Source: CAZHGD01 sp964531735 (GTDB lineage Bacteria > Armatimonadota > UBA10988). From it: a stretch of DNA of 25,647 bases. Positions within the stretch are counted from its first letter, which is position 1. Every line of letters starts with the position of its first letter. This document shows, one piece after another, positions 15,005 through 24,000 of the stretch. The notes below the pieces were generated by a model. It searched no databases and was not told the DNA's origin. It saw only the letters and a list, made by a program, of their open reading frames with translations. The stretch is taken from contig CAZHGD010000107.1 of the NCBI GenBank assembly GCA_964531735.1, positions 1-25,647 of the forward strand, given 5' to 3'. A program made the position numbers and the translations under genes.

Positions 15005-17686
15005 TCAGGGCGCCGTCTGTGGCCGGAATTCCAGATTGTCCAGGTAGAACACCGACGGCCCGTTGGTCACCGACATGAACACCACGCAGTTGAGCGTGGT
15101 GAACTTCGGCGAGCAGGCCACCTCCGGATACACCTTGGCTTCGGCTCCGGGGAGCCGCACGGTCAGGGTGTACTTGCCGGTGGCCTGCGGGCCCAGCCCG
15201 CAGACGATCTCGAAGTGGACCCACTGCCCGGCGGGCAACTGTACGGTGCGCTGCCCGTTGGCCGATAGCCAGCCGGCGGCGTCGGTGGTCAGGTTCGGGC
15301 CCAGGTTGAAGTGATACGGGTCGTCGCGCCAGTCCAGCGCCAGCAGCGCGCCAGCCTCCCAGCGCAGATCGAAGGCCATGCGCAAGCTGCCCCGTTCGAG
15401 CTCCAGCGGATAGGTCACATACGGCACGAAGGTGTGCTTCAGGCCGGCGGCGTCGGTGAACTTCAGGCTGTGCTGGCCACCCGCGGCGGTCTCGGCGGTG
15501 ACGCGCACCGTGCCGCGATCGCCCTCCTCGCCGACATGCGCCTGCCGCTCGGTGGCGCCGACTTCGTCCTCTTCATAGTCGCGCAGCGGAATCTGCGTCG
15601 CGGCCGTCGAGCCCGGCAGGTAGTCGGCCGCATCGCGCGGCGGCGTCTCCTCGGGGCGCGGCCAGGTCCGCCGGTCCGCGTCGGCGTAGTTGCCCACGCG
15701 GCTCAGGTCGATGGCCTGGAAGCCCAGCTTGTGCGCCGGCGAGTCGGCCTGCAGCCGGTAGTCGTGCCGCGCGGCGTCTACGAAGCGCGGGTCGGCCACC
15801 ACCGAGCCCTCGTCCTGTCCGAGCTTGAGCCAGGCGGCCCAGCTCTCCTTGCGGGCCGCGCCGGCCACCGGAGAGACCGCGGGCGTCTCGCCGCCGGCCC
15901 AGACCAGGTTGGCGCGGAAGATCCCGTTGCTGCGGTCGAACCGCGGCAGGTAGTAGAGCTTCGCGGCGCCGCCGCGATAGGCGAAGATGTTGCGCTCGAC
16001 GCGGTTGCCCGACATGGCGTACTTCGGCCACGTCTCCAACATGCACTGCGCTTCCTTGCCGTCCACCACGACGTTGTTGGCGAACAGGTTGTCCACGCCG
16101 CCGTTGACCATGTAGCCACCGAGCACCGTGTTGTAGACCACGTTGTCGTGGATCTGCCAGCCGCTGGAGTGCGTGTCCAGGTAGATGCCCCAGGAGAACC
16201 GCGGGAACTGGTACTCGCCCAGCGTGCCCGGCCCCCAGCCACCGGAATCGTGGAGCAGGTTGTGGTGGATCGAGTTGCCCCAGTTGCTCGCCCGATTGCG
16301 CGCCCACTGCTTGTCGCTGGGCAGACCCCAGTCGAGCGCCGTGGCGGCTTCGATGATGCTGGTGTCGCAGGTCACCAGATTGCTGTGGTGCCCGTAGTTG
16401 TAGGCGATCTCGCAGTCGTTGCCCACGTCCATGCCGACCGCGTAGCGCGGCGTGTCGTGGATGTGGTTGCGAGTCACCTTGATGCGCGCGCAGCGGTGCA
16501 TGTAGACGCCGCCGCAGCGGTTGTGGATGCGGCCCCAGCCGATGTCGTGGATATAGTTGTTGTCGATGACGTGGTCGCTGACGCGGTCGTGGTCCAGGTT
16601 GGTGCCGAGCACGGAGACACCGTCGCCTTGCGTGGCGGTGATGTCACAGCCGGCCACGCGGCAGCCGCGGGTGAGGTCGCCCAGGTAGACGCCGACGCCG
16701 ACGTGGCGCAGGTCGCAGGCGGCCACCTGACAGTCGCGCGCGGCGGTCAGGTGGACCGCGTTGCCACGGCAGTCGCGTAGCGCCAGACCGGCCAGCCGCA
16801 CGTTCGACACCAGGTTGCCGGCCTTGGCGTCGCCGGCCAGGCGAATGAGCTGGTCGAGCGCCGGCACCACCACCTCGTCGGCCCCGTTGGGATCGCCGTC
16901 GGGCGGCTTGAAGTAGAGCGTGCGACCGGTCGGGTCGACGCACCATTCGCCCGGCGCGTCCAGCTCTTCGAGCAGGCCGCAGAGGTAGAACGGGTTGCCG
17001 GCCGACAGCACGTAGACGCCGCGGGCCGCCTCGATCTCGCGCTTGGCCGCGTCGATGCGCTTGACCGGGCCGTACTGTGTCTCATAGTTGAGCGAGTCGT
17101 GGAACATCATCCAGGCGCGCTCGGGGTGCTGCCACTTCTCCGGCTGCAGTTGGCCGGCGCGGTAGCGGAACACCGTCTTGGTGCCGGCGACGGCGACCCC
17201 CGCGCTGCGCAGAAAGCCACCGGTGCGCGGATGCTGCGGATCGGCGTTGGGCACGCGCGCCCACGGCTGCGGTCGCCCGCGCCAGGTCAGTTCGTGGAAG
17301 GCGGTGTCGGGCAGGTCCAGCCCGCTCAGGTCGGCCTGCAGGATGCCGTCACGCCAGGGCTTCCAGCCGGTGACGCGGCGGCCGCCGGAGACGATCACCG
17401 TCGCGCCGCGCTCGGCCTCGATGGTCAGGCCGGAATCGCGCGGCTCCAGTACCAGCGTGCGCGCCAACCGGTAGGTGCCGGCCCGCAGGATGACCCGCGC
17501 GGGCCCGGTCAACCGTCCGGCGTCGCGTTCGGCGCGGATGGCGTCCCGAGCACGCTCCAGCGTCGCCCAGGGAGCCGCGGCGGTGCCCGCCGCCGCGTCG
17601 TTGCCTGCCGGTGCCAGATACCAGTCGGCTCGTGATGCGCCCAGTGCCAGGCATAGTCCGAGCGCCAGGACCGCAGCTTGCCTCAT
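15005..17686 (-). CDS. Secreted right-handed parallel beta-helix protein with C-terminal sandwich domain (893 aa)
   Basis: The signal peptide MRQAAVLALGLCLALGASRA precedes DWYLAPAGNDAAAG and ATLERARDAIRAE, the same opening as the protein at 4963-7659. The beta-helix runs through the middle with Asn-rich rungs (DNNYIHDIG, SWGIYLDTHSSGW, VDNLFANNVVVDG) and ends with the shared cap SVVADPRFVDAARHDYRL and KLGFQAIDLSRVG. Here that cap is uninterrupted, and a different sandwich domain of about 200 residues (from about 686, ending SVFYLDNLEFRPQTAP) is added at the C-terminus. It resembles LamG-like or CBM-like modules. A role in binding or degrading polysaccharide outside the cell is inferred; no catalytic residues are assigned. 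The ATG at 17686 has GGAGAG (17693-17698). It is the last gene of the GH2-led minus-strand run. Confidence 0.9.
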   Translation of the reverse strand: MRQAAVLALGLCLALGASRADWYLAPAGNDAAAGTAAAPWATLERARDAIRAERDAGRLTGPARVILRAGTYRLARTLVLEPRDSGLTIEAERGATVIVSGGRRVTGWKPWRDGILQADLSGLDLPDTAFHELTWRGRPQPWARVPNADPQHPRTGGFLRSAGVAVAGTKTVFRYRAGQLQPEKWQHPERAWMMFHDSLNYETQYGPVKRIDAAKREIEAARGVYVLSAGNPFYLCGLLEELDAPGEWCVDPTGRTLYFKPPDGDPNGADEVVVPALDQLIRLAGDAKAGNLVSNVRLAGLALRDCRGNAVHLTAARDCQVAACDLRHVGVGVYLGDLTRGCRVAGCDITATQGDGVSVLGTNLDHDRVSDHVIDNNYIHDIGWGRIHNRCGGVYMHRCARIKVTRNHIHDTPRYAVGMDVGNDCEIAYNYGHHSNLVTCDTSIIEAATALDWGLPSDKQWARNRASNWGNSIHHNLLHDSGGWGPGTLGEYQFPRFSWGIYLDTHSSGWQIHDNVVYNTVLGGYMVNGGVDNLFANNVVVDGKEAQCMLETWPKYAMSGNRVERNIFAYRGGAAKLYYLPRFDRSNGIFRANLVWAGGETPAVSPVAGAARKESWAAWLKLGQDEGSVVADPRFVDAARHDYRLQADSPAHKLGFQAIDLSRVGNYADADRRTWPRPEETPPRDAADYLPGSTAATQIPLRDYEEDEVGATERQAHVGEEGDRGTVRVTAETAAGGQHSLKFTDAAGLKHTFVPYVTYPLELERGSLRMAFDLRWEAGALLALDWRDDPYHFNLGPNLTTDAAGWLSANGQRTVQLPAGQWVHFEIVCGLGPQATGKYTLTVRLPGAEAKVYPEVACSPKFTTLNCVVFMSVTNGPSVFYLDNLEFRPQTAP

Positions 17687-17734
17687 CGCCCGCTCTCCGG
17701 CGGGCAGTGTAGCCGATCGGTGGTTGGCGGAACA

Positions 17735-17939
17735 GTCTACAAGCCGGCACTGACCCTAGACCATCGCCGGCGTCCGTCGTCCCAGAGCCGCCAGCACCGA
17801 GGAGGCCAGAGGCCGTCTCGAAGTGCGGTGATGTGGCGGACCCTCTGTCGCCGCGCTTCGAGACGGGGCCTGCCGGCCCCTCCTCAGTGCTGGCGGTGGG
17901 GCTGGTTTTGACGGTCAGCCGGCCCTGGTCTACAAGCCG
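17735..17939. repeat. Large imperfect stem-loop flanked by a 12-base direct repeat
   Basis: An inverted repeat spans 17788-17896. The outer arms, 17788-17805 and 17879-17896, match at 17 of 18 positions. The inner arms, starting CGTCTCGAAG (17814-17823) and CTTCGAGACG (17856-17865), match perfectly for 10 bases and continue with mismatches that would be U-G pairs in plus-strand RNA. A nested hairpin GGGGCC-TGCC-GGCCCC lies at 17865-17880. The 12-mer GTCTACAAGCCG occurs at both 17735-17746 and 17928-17939, the second overlapping the end of the small membrane-protein gene. It could be a MITE with target duplication, a structured RNA, or a terminator complex. Confidence 0.6.
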
Positions 17940-18418
17940 CTCTCGAACCGCCGTCCGCCCTGCGCGCTGACGAACTTCCAGCCGCCACGAACTCGCGCCA
18001 CGCGGGCCTCGACCACCACCGGCTCGTCGACGCCCACGGTGGTCTCGGACTGGCCACGCCAGCCGCTGACCGCCACGCGCACCCGGACCGTGCCTTGCTC
18101 ACAGGCCGGGTCGTCAAACTGCACCTGCGGCTCGCCGTCGATGGTGATCAGCAGCCGGTCGTACTCCCGCAGTACCATCAGCAGGCCGCGCATGAACTCG
18201 CTCTTGGGCGAGGTCTCCCAGGTGAAGGTCGCCGCCAGCAGACGGCCGGCGTCGGCCGGGCGCCGTTGCTCCACCAGCTCGCAGAACCGCCGCACCTGCG
18301 CCTGCACTTGCGCTTCGGGCGTCAGCCGCGCGCGCCGGTTGCCGCAACAGGCCAGCGCCAGCAGCGCCAGCAGTCCCACCACCAGCCCCGTCGCCACCAG
18401 GTTCCGCTTGCCCCGCAT
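17930..18418 (-). CDS. Small membrane-anchored protein, possibly NTF2-like (162 aa)
   Basis: I do not recognise the family. The N-terminus MRGKRNLVATGLVVGLLALLALACCG is a basic stretch followed by a hydrophobic segment ending in Cys-Cys. This is either a membrane anchor or an imperfect lipoprotein signal, since the residues before the cysteine do not fit a strict lipobox. The rest, about 125 residues facing outward, has a helical start (EAQVQAQVRRFCELVEQR) and strand-rich remainder with a closing GGWKFVSAQGG, reminiscent of NTF2/SnoaL-like folds; this is an inference. The ATG at 18418 has GGAG at suitable spacing; an earlier in-frame start at 18523 would add low-complexity residues. It lies between the CehA-like and beta-helix genes on the same strand. 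Confidence 0.72.
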   Translation of the reverse strand: MRGKRNLVATGLVVGLLALLALACCGNRRARLTPEAQVQAQVRRFCELVEQRRPADAGRLLAATFTWETSPKSEFMRGLLMVLREYDRLLITIDGEPQVQFDDPACEQGTVRVRVAVSGWRGQSETTVGVDEPVVVEARVARVRGGWKFVSAQGGRRFESGL

Positions 18419-18448
18419 GATCCGTCTCCCGCGCCGCGTTGGCCCGAT

Positions 18449-18491
18449 GTTACCCCGGTCTGACGAATCGGTAACGCCCGGCGCGCCGGGC
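18449..18491. terminator. Inverted repeats after the CehA-like gene
   Basis: A perfect 16-base palindrome GCCCGGCGCGCCGGGC (18476-18491) is preceded in the minus-strand sense by an A-rich CAACAA. It is followed by a second inverted repeat, GTTACC (18449-18454) with GGTAAC (18470-18475). It lies 45 bp after the CehA-like stop and 30 bp before the next start, so it could be an intrinsic terminator, an attenuator or a regulatory site. No T-run is present in the minus-strand direction. Confidence 0.4.
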
Positions 18492-18535
18492 TTGTTGCGC
18501 TGGGGTGAAAGCGACGCCGGCAATGACGGGCGGCC

Positions 18536-21040
18536 TCAGTGTGCCAGACCCAACGCGTGCATCCGCCGGTGGATCGCCGCGGCTGCCTCGTGGAACGGCT
18601 CCTCGAGCCACTGCGCGTGGTCGCTGTGATGGTGGGCGTGCGTCACCTGCTCGCGGTCGTGCGGGAACTGCCGCGAGTTGGTGCGGATGTGCTGCAGACT
18701 GCCGTCGATCAGCGTCAGCATGTACTGCGCCTGCGCCGCGTCGAACAGCCACCAGTCGCCGCCCACCGCCACGTAGACCGGCGAGGTGTGCGCCATGATG
18801 CCGCGCCGCCAGCCGTCGTGGTGGAGCGTGTACCCGTCACCGAGGTCGGCCACGCGGGCCGCCAGCCAGGTGTGGCCGGTCACCGGCAGCTCCAGATCGA
18901 GCTCCAGCCGGCGCGCGCCGGCCGGCTCCTTGACGCTGGCCGCCACTTGGCCCTGCTGGATGAGCTGCAACTCGCGCACCGGGAAGATGCTGGTCGCCAC
19001 CGCGCGCACGTGGACCGTGCCGCCGTTGCCCGGCAAAGCCACGGTCGACCCAGGCATCTGCCCCTCGACGGTCAGCGACAGCAGCGGCCCACCGCTGACG
19101 AAGGTGTTGCCACCGCGGAGGTGGCGGCACCAGGCGTCGTAGGTGAACTCCTCGTCGGGCGGGATGTAGACATACGTGCGGTAGAGCCCGACCGGCACGT
19201 CCTGGGTCATCTTGTCGGTGCCACCGACAATCGGCAGCCGGTAGCCGGCGTTGAGGTAGCGGTACCACTCGCGCCGCTGGTACGGCTCATGGACGCAGAA
19301 CTCCAGTGCGTCGGCGCGGCCGGTGGCGATCAGCGCCGCTGGTTCACCGTTCGGGTTCGGCCCGTGCGGCAGCACCACCGTGCCGCCTTGCGCGTGGCAG
19401 GCATCGGCCCAGCGGGCCAGTGTGGTCTCGAGGTTGTCGCCGAGGTAGGACTCGCTGGGGCCGTCACTGCACCACGGCATGATCGGCTGCTTCTGGCCCA
19501 GCAGTGTCAGGTGCCCGAGGATGTGCTGACGGTTCTCCTGCGCGGCGTAGACAATCGTGCGCTGACCGGCGCGCACGTTCGGCTCGCCGGTGAACTCCTC
19601 GGTGTTGGTGAACAGGTGCCCCCACTGCGACTGGAGCAGGTTGACCACATTGACGCCCTCGCCGGCCGCTTCCAGATGGGCGCCGACAGTCGACAGGAAG
19701 TGGACATGGGTGTCGCCGCTGAAGAAGCGCTCGGCGTTCAGGTCGCGGGTGCGCTGCAGCCGCAGCTCCAGCTCGCGCTGGCCGCGCTCGATGGTGACGG
19801 TGGTCCGCAGCGGCTGGTACTCATAGCCGCGCGCCACGTCCACCACCACCTCGCCACGCGGCAGCCAGCCCTGGCAGGTGCCGTCGATGTAGGCGTAGGT
19901 GATCTGGCCCAGGCGCAGATCACCGCCGACATCGTTGTGCCAACTGCCCAGGTTGGAGTAGGCATAGGGGTGATGCCCATGCGGCGCGTAAGGAATGCCC
20001 GCGGGCGTGCGGAAGTGGATGCGGCAGGGCAGCGTCTCGCCGGTGTCGGCGTCGACCACGCGCGTATGGACCCAGTTGCGCCCGGTGTCGGCCAAGCGCA
20101 CGCGAACCACCTGGTCGGCGGCCTCGCCGGCGCGCGTGACGTCGCCCCAGCGCACCGCGCCGAGCGTCTCGCCGCCGTGCTTGACGGTCAAGGTGGCCGA
20201 CGGCGTGGCGGCCACCTGGGCGGTGGCCGGCGCGGCGGCCGCATTCTGCGGCTGGCCCCAGCCGCTCAGCGGGTCGACCAGGAACTCAGCCGGGTCCTGC
20301 GCCGGCAGCGCGAACGGGTAGGTGACCGTGCCGCGGTCCACCTGCACGTCCAGGTTGCCGGACCGCGCCACCTCATCGGTGGTGCAGATGATCACCGGCA
20401 CGGCCGCGTCGCGCGCGAACGGGTCCTCGTCGGTCAGCCCCAGTGTCACGCCACCGATGACGAACGCCGGCCCGTGCGGGATCACCTCCAGCGACTCGAC
20501 CACCTGCATCGGGTCGGGCGGTTGCCAGACCCACAAGTAGAAGTGCTGCGGCCAGGCCTGATTGGCCTCGGTCTGCCGGTTGCCGGCGCCGGCCCAGGGC
20601 CCGGCTTCGCGGTTCGGCTTGCCGTCCTGGCCGTCCGGCTGACAGACGAACGGCAGTTGCCCCCACGGCGCGCCGGCCACGGCGATCTCGAACCGCTCGC
20701 GGACCGGCTGGGCCACCACGGTGCCGTCAGCCAGGTGGAACCGGTACTCGGCGACCATCTGCCCGACCGGCCCGCCATCGGCAATGTCCGAGTGCAGCAG
20801 CACGTGCAGCACGATGACGCGATGGGCCGGCTGCCCGATAGGCAGTGTCACCGGCTCGGCCGCGTGCGCCGCGCCGGCGGCCAGCAGCCGTGGTCCGCTC
20901 GCGGCCGGGTCGGCCGGGCCGACCTGGAACGGCAGGCCACGGAGCGACACGGCACCTGATGGCGGTGTGCCGCGGCCGGCGAGCAGGTCGAGTGGGGCGT
21001 TGCAGAACGACGACAGGTCCAACGGCAGGTAGTCGGACAT
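18536..21040 (-). CDS. CehA/McbA-family PHP-domain metallohydrolase-like protein (834 aa)
   Basis: The first 430 residues are mostly beta-sandwich sequence of unknown role. Residues about 438-690 form a PHP-type metal site: FFSGDTHVHF (D443, H445, H447), QENRQHILGH (E502, H510), VVLPHGPNP (H559) and VGGTDKMTQD (D609). This pattern is characteristic of the CehA/McbA family, named after carbaryl ester and carbamate hydrolases, although most members, including large ones in carbohydrate-degrading bacteria, have no known substrate. No signal peptide is present (MSDYLPLDLSSFCNAP), so it should act in the cytoplasm unless another route is used. The ATG at 21040 has only a weak GAG upstream. It starts 50 bp after the GH2 gene, probably in the same transcript. 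Confidence 0.87.
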   Translation of the reverse strand: MSDYLPLDLSSFCNAPLDLLAGRGTPPSGAVSLRGLPFQVGPADPAASGPRLLAAGAAHAAEPVTLPIGQPAHRVIVLHVLLHSDIADGGPVGQMVAEYRFHLADGTVVAQPVRERFEIAVAGAPWGQLPFVCQPDGQDGKPNREAGPWAGAGNRQTEANQAWPQHFYLWVWQPPDPMQVVESLEVIPHGPAFVIGGVTLGLTDEDPFARDAAVPVIICTTDEVARSGNLDVQVDRGTVTYPFALPAQDPAEFLVDPLSGWGQPQNAAAAPATAQVAATPSATLTVKHGGETLGAVRWGDVTRAGEAADQVVRVRLADTGRNWVHTRVVDADTGETLPCRIHFRTPAGIPYAPHGHHPYAYSNLGSWHNDVGGDLRLGQITYAYIDGTCQGWLPRGEVVVDVARGYEYQPLRTTVTIERGQRELELRLQRTRDLNAERFFSGDTHVHFLSTVGAHLEAAGEGVNVVNLLQSQWGHLFTNTEEFTGEPNVRAGQRTIVYAAQENRQHILGHLTLLGQKQPIMPWCSDGPSESYLGDNLETTLARWADACHAQGGTVVLPHGPNPNGEPAALIATGRADALEFCVHEPYQRREWYRYLNAGYRLPIVGGTDKMTQDVPVGLYRTYVYIPPDEEFTYDAWCRHLRGGNTFVSGGPLLSLTVEGQMPGSTVALPGNGGTVHVRAVATSIFPVRELQLIQQGQVAASVKEPAGARRLELDLELPVTGHTWLAARVADLGDGYTLHHDGWRRGIMAHTSPVYVAVGGDWWLFDAAQAQYMLTLIDGSLQHIRTNSRQFPHDREQVTHAHHHSDHAQWLEEPFHEAAAAIHRRMHALGLAH

Positions 21041-21090
21041 GGCGGTCTCGCGCCGGCCCGCTTCGCCGCCGGCCGGATGACTCCTGCCGC

Positions 21091-24000
21091 CTACGGCTCC
21101 GCGTCAGCGCGTTCGGCGGCGGCCACGTCGGCATAGGGCGCCAGGCTCAGCCACCGGCGCGAGTCCTGTGCCGTGGCGGTGACGGTCAAGTCGACCGCCT
21201 GTCCCGGCTTGACGCGAGCGGCCGGCAGCGTCAGGTAGAACACGCCGAAGCTGTCCTCGTCGGTGTGGCGGCGGACTTCGTAGTGCAGCGTGACCTGCCC
21301 GTCGGCGCTGCGCCAGACGGCTGAGGCGGTGCTGTGCGTGAAGTCGAGCAGCGGCTGCCCGCCGAGGGCGAGCCGGAAGTGACCACCACCTGGTTGCGAG
21401 CGCCAACCGAGCCCGCCGGCCCAGACGAACGTGATGGTCGCCTGGCGCCAGTCGGCCGGGATCGGGCCGGTGCGCCACGACAGCTTTTGCCGGCCGTCGG
21501 TCTGGCGAACCGTGTAGACCGTCACCTCGTCCTCGCGGTGCGTCAGCCAGCGTGTCGCGCCGTCGGTGCAGTCGAGCAGCTTGCCGTAGCCTTCGACATA
21601 GGTCGACGGCGCCGGCAGGGCGTCCTGGCCGAGGCGCTGCTGCAGCCAGTCCAGCGGCAGCTCGCCGGCCGGCCGGAAGGCGTCGCTGGCCGCATAGCGC
21701 ACCAGACCATCGTGCAGCCAGGCGGTGGCCGGGTCGGCGGCGCGGGCCGCGGCGGACAGATCGAAGGTGCCGAACAGCAGCCGGCCGGCGCCCACGCGGG
21801 CTTCGAACAGGTAGGCCTTGCGGCGCATCTGCCAGGGCACGTCGAGGCACCAGACGATGGGCTCCAGACGGCCGGGCACCTCGTCGAGCAGCACCACCGG
21901 ACGCCGGTTCAGCAGCGCATGGCACTGCAGGTCGCCGTACCCGTCGGTGGGGAAGCCTCGCAGCGCCGGATGGTCGCCAAACAGGTTGCCGTAGCAATGG
22001 TCCTCCTGCTCACCGCCCTTCCACCAGGCGGTCTTGTACGAGGCCGTGAGGGCGGGGAACGGTCGGGCGTCGCCGCTGACCACCACCGTGCCGCCGGCAG
22101 CCAGTTTGGCCACCAGCGCCGCGGTCAGCCGCGGGCGAACCGCCACCGGGCTGGTCGTGGCGGTGGTCGCCGGGTAGACCCAGACCGGCCACTGGTTGCG
22201 CACCTCGCCGGCCGCGACCGACAGCGCCAGGCGCGCGGCGGCGGTGCGCGACGGCGCCTCGACGGTGCCGGTCCACGGTCCGATCACGCCGCGCCGGGCG
22301 CCATCGGGCGGTGGCGCCAGCGCGATGGCCTGGTCGCCCAGCCGGGCCTGCACTGGCCCGAGCGGCGGCGCCGCGGCCGGGCGGTAGTCGGACAGGTACA
22401 GCCGGACGGGGATCCGTTCGCCGCCGCGCCAGGCCGCGCGGTCGCGGTCCCAGAGCAGCACGGCCGGCGCGATGAACTGCCGCGCCATGGCCGGCGTCAG
22501 CGCCCGGGGCTGGTCGAACTGGTTGACGAAGCCGGTGCTCTGGGTCCAGTAGTCGCGGAATAGCCACTGATAGTGGCCGTCCACTTCGGGGTTGAGCCGG
22601 GCGGCCTCGATGTTGAGCTTGAGCAGCGAGGCCTGTAGCCGGCGCGACGCGTCGAGCAGGACTGGCAGCCGGTCCTGCAGGCCGCGGCGGGCCACCGCGG
22701 CGCGCATCTGCTCCAGCCAGAACGGCTTGATGACGCCGTCGTACAGCGGGATATCGGCCGGGTCGGGCAGCACCGACAGATTACTCATCTCGTGGACGAT
22801 CAGCGGGCGTGGGTTGCCGCGCACGGCGTACTTGCCGCGCGAGTGGCCCCACGGGACGGTGCCTTCGTTGAACTGCACCGCGTGGTAGTCCAGCGAGCGG
22901 CGGCGGCCACCCGGCGAGATGCCGTCGGTGTCGATGGTCGGCCGGGTGGGGTCGAGCGCCGTGGCCAGGTCGTACAGCTCGGGTCCCAGGTCGAAGCCGT
23001 GCCACTGCTCGTTGCCGCCGCACCAGGCGAAGACACTCGGGTGGTTGCGCATCTGGCGGAGGTAGTCGCGCCACACCTGGCGGTAGAGGTCGCGGCCGGC
23101 GGGAGTGGCGGCGCGGAAGAACGGCTCGTAGGCGATGGGCAGCTCCGGCTGCACGAACACGCCGACTTCGTCCGCCGCGCGCAGGTAGGACTCGCCCAGC
23201 ATCGTCGAATGGTGTCGCACGCCGTTGAACCCGAACTCTTTGCGCCGCCGCAGGTAGCCGCGCCAGAACTCGACGCTGGCCGGCGCCACCAGCTCGCGCG
23301 GGAAGGTGTAGTCGTCGCCGTAGCCGCGCAGGAAGAACCGCTCGCCGTTCAGCCGGAAGCCCTGCGCGGTGGCTTCCAGCCGCCGCAGGCCGAACCGCTG
23401 GTCGAGCCGGTCGAGGGGTCGCCCGCCGACGGTCAGCACCAGTTCGGCGGTCAGCAGGTTGGGCGTCTCGGGCGTCCACAGCGGCGCGCCGGGCAACGCC
23501 ACCGTCAGGCTGAGGCTGGTCCGGCCGGCCGGCACCACGACCTGCTGCGCCGCCAGCGGGGCGCCGCCGGTGGCCGGGCGCACGGTGCAGGCCAGCTCCA
23601 GCGGCTCGGTCGTCGCGCCGGCCAGGGCCACCTCGACCGTGGCCCGGCGGGCGCCGGGATGCGGCTTGACGAAGACGTCGTCGAGCCAGGTCTGACCGGT
23701 GGCCTCCAGGCTGAGCGACTCGTGGAAGCCGCCCCAGGTCAGGTCCATGAAGTCGATGATGTCGAAGGCCCCGACCAACGGATCGCGCTCACGGTGATGG
23801 CGGCTGTCGACGGCCAGCACCAGTTGCTGGCTCGCGCCGGGCCGCAGGGCGGTGGTCAGGTCGCAACGGAAGGCGGTCGGATAGCCCCAGTGCTCGCCCA
23901 CCGACTGGCCGTTGCACCAGACGCGCGCCGAGCGGTGCACACCGCCCACGCGCAGCCACACGCGCTGCCCCGACCAGTCCGCCGGCAAAGTGACCTCGCG

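Noticed and set aside
15311..16780. Plus-strand frame opposite the second beta-helix gene
   Set aside because: Val/Ala/Arg-rich antisense shadow with no domain.
18539..20959. 806-residue open frame antisense to the CehA-like gene
   Set aside because: Shadow of a real gene in high-GC DNA; the translation is Arg/Gly/Val-rich and unlike any family.
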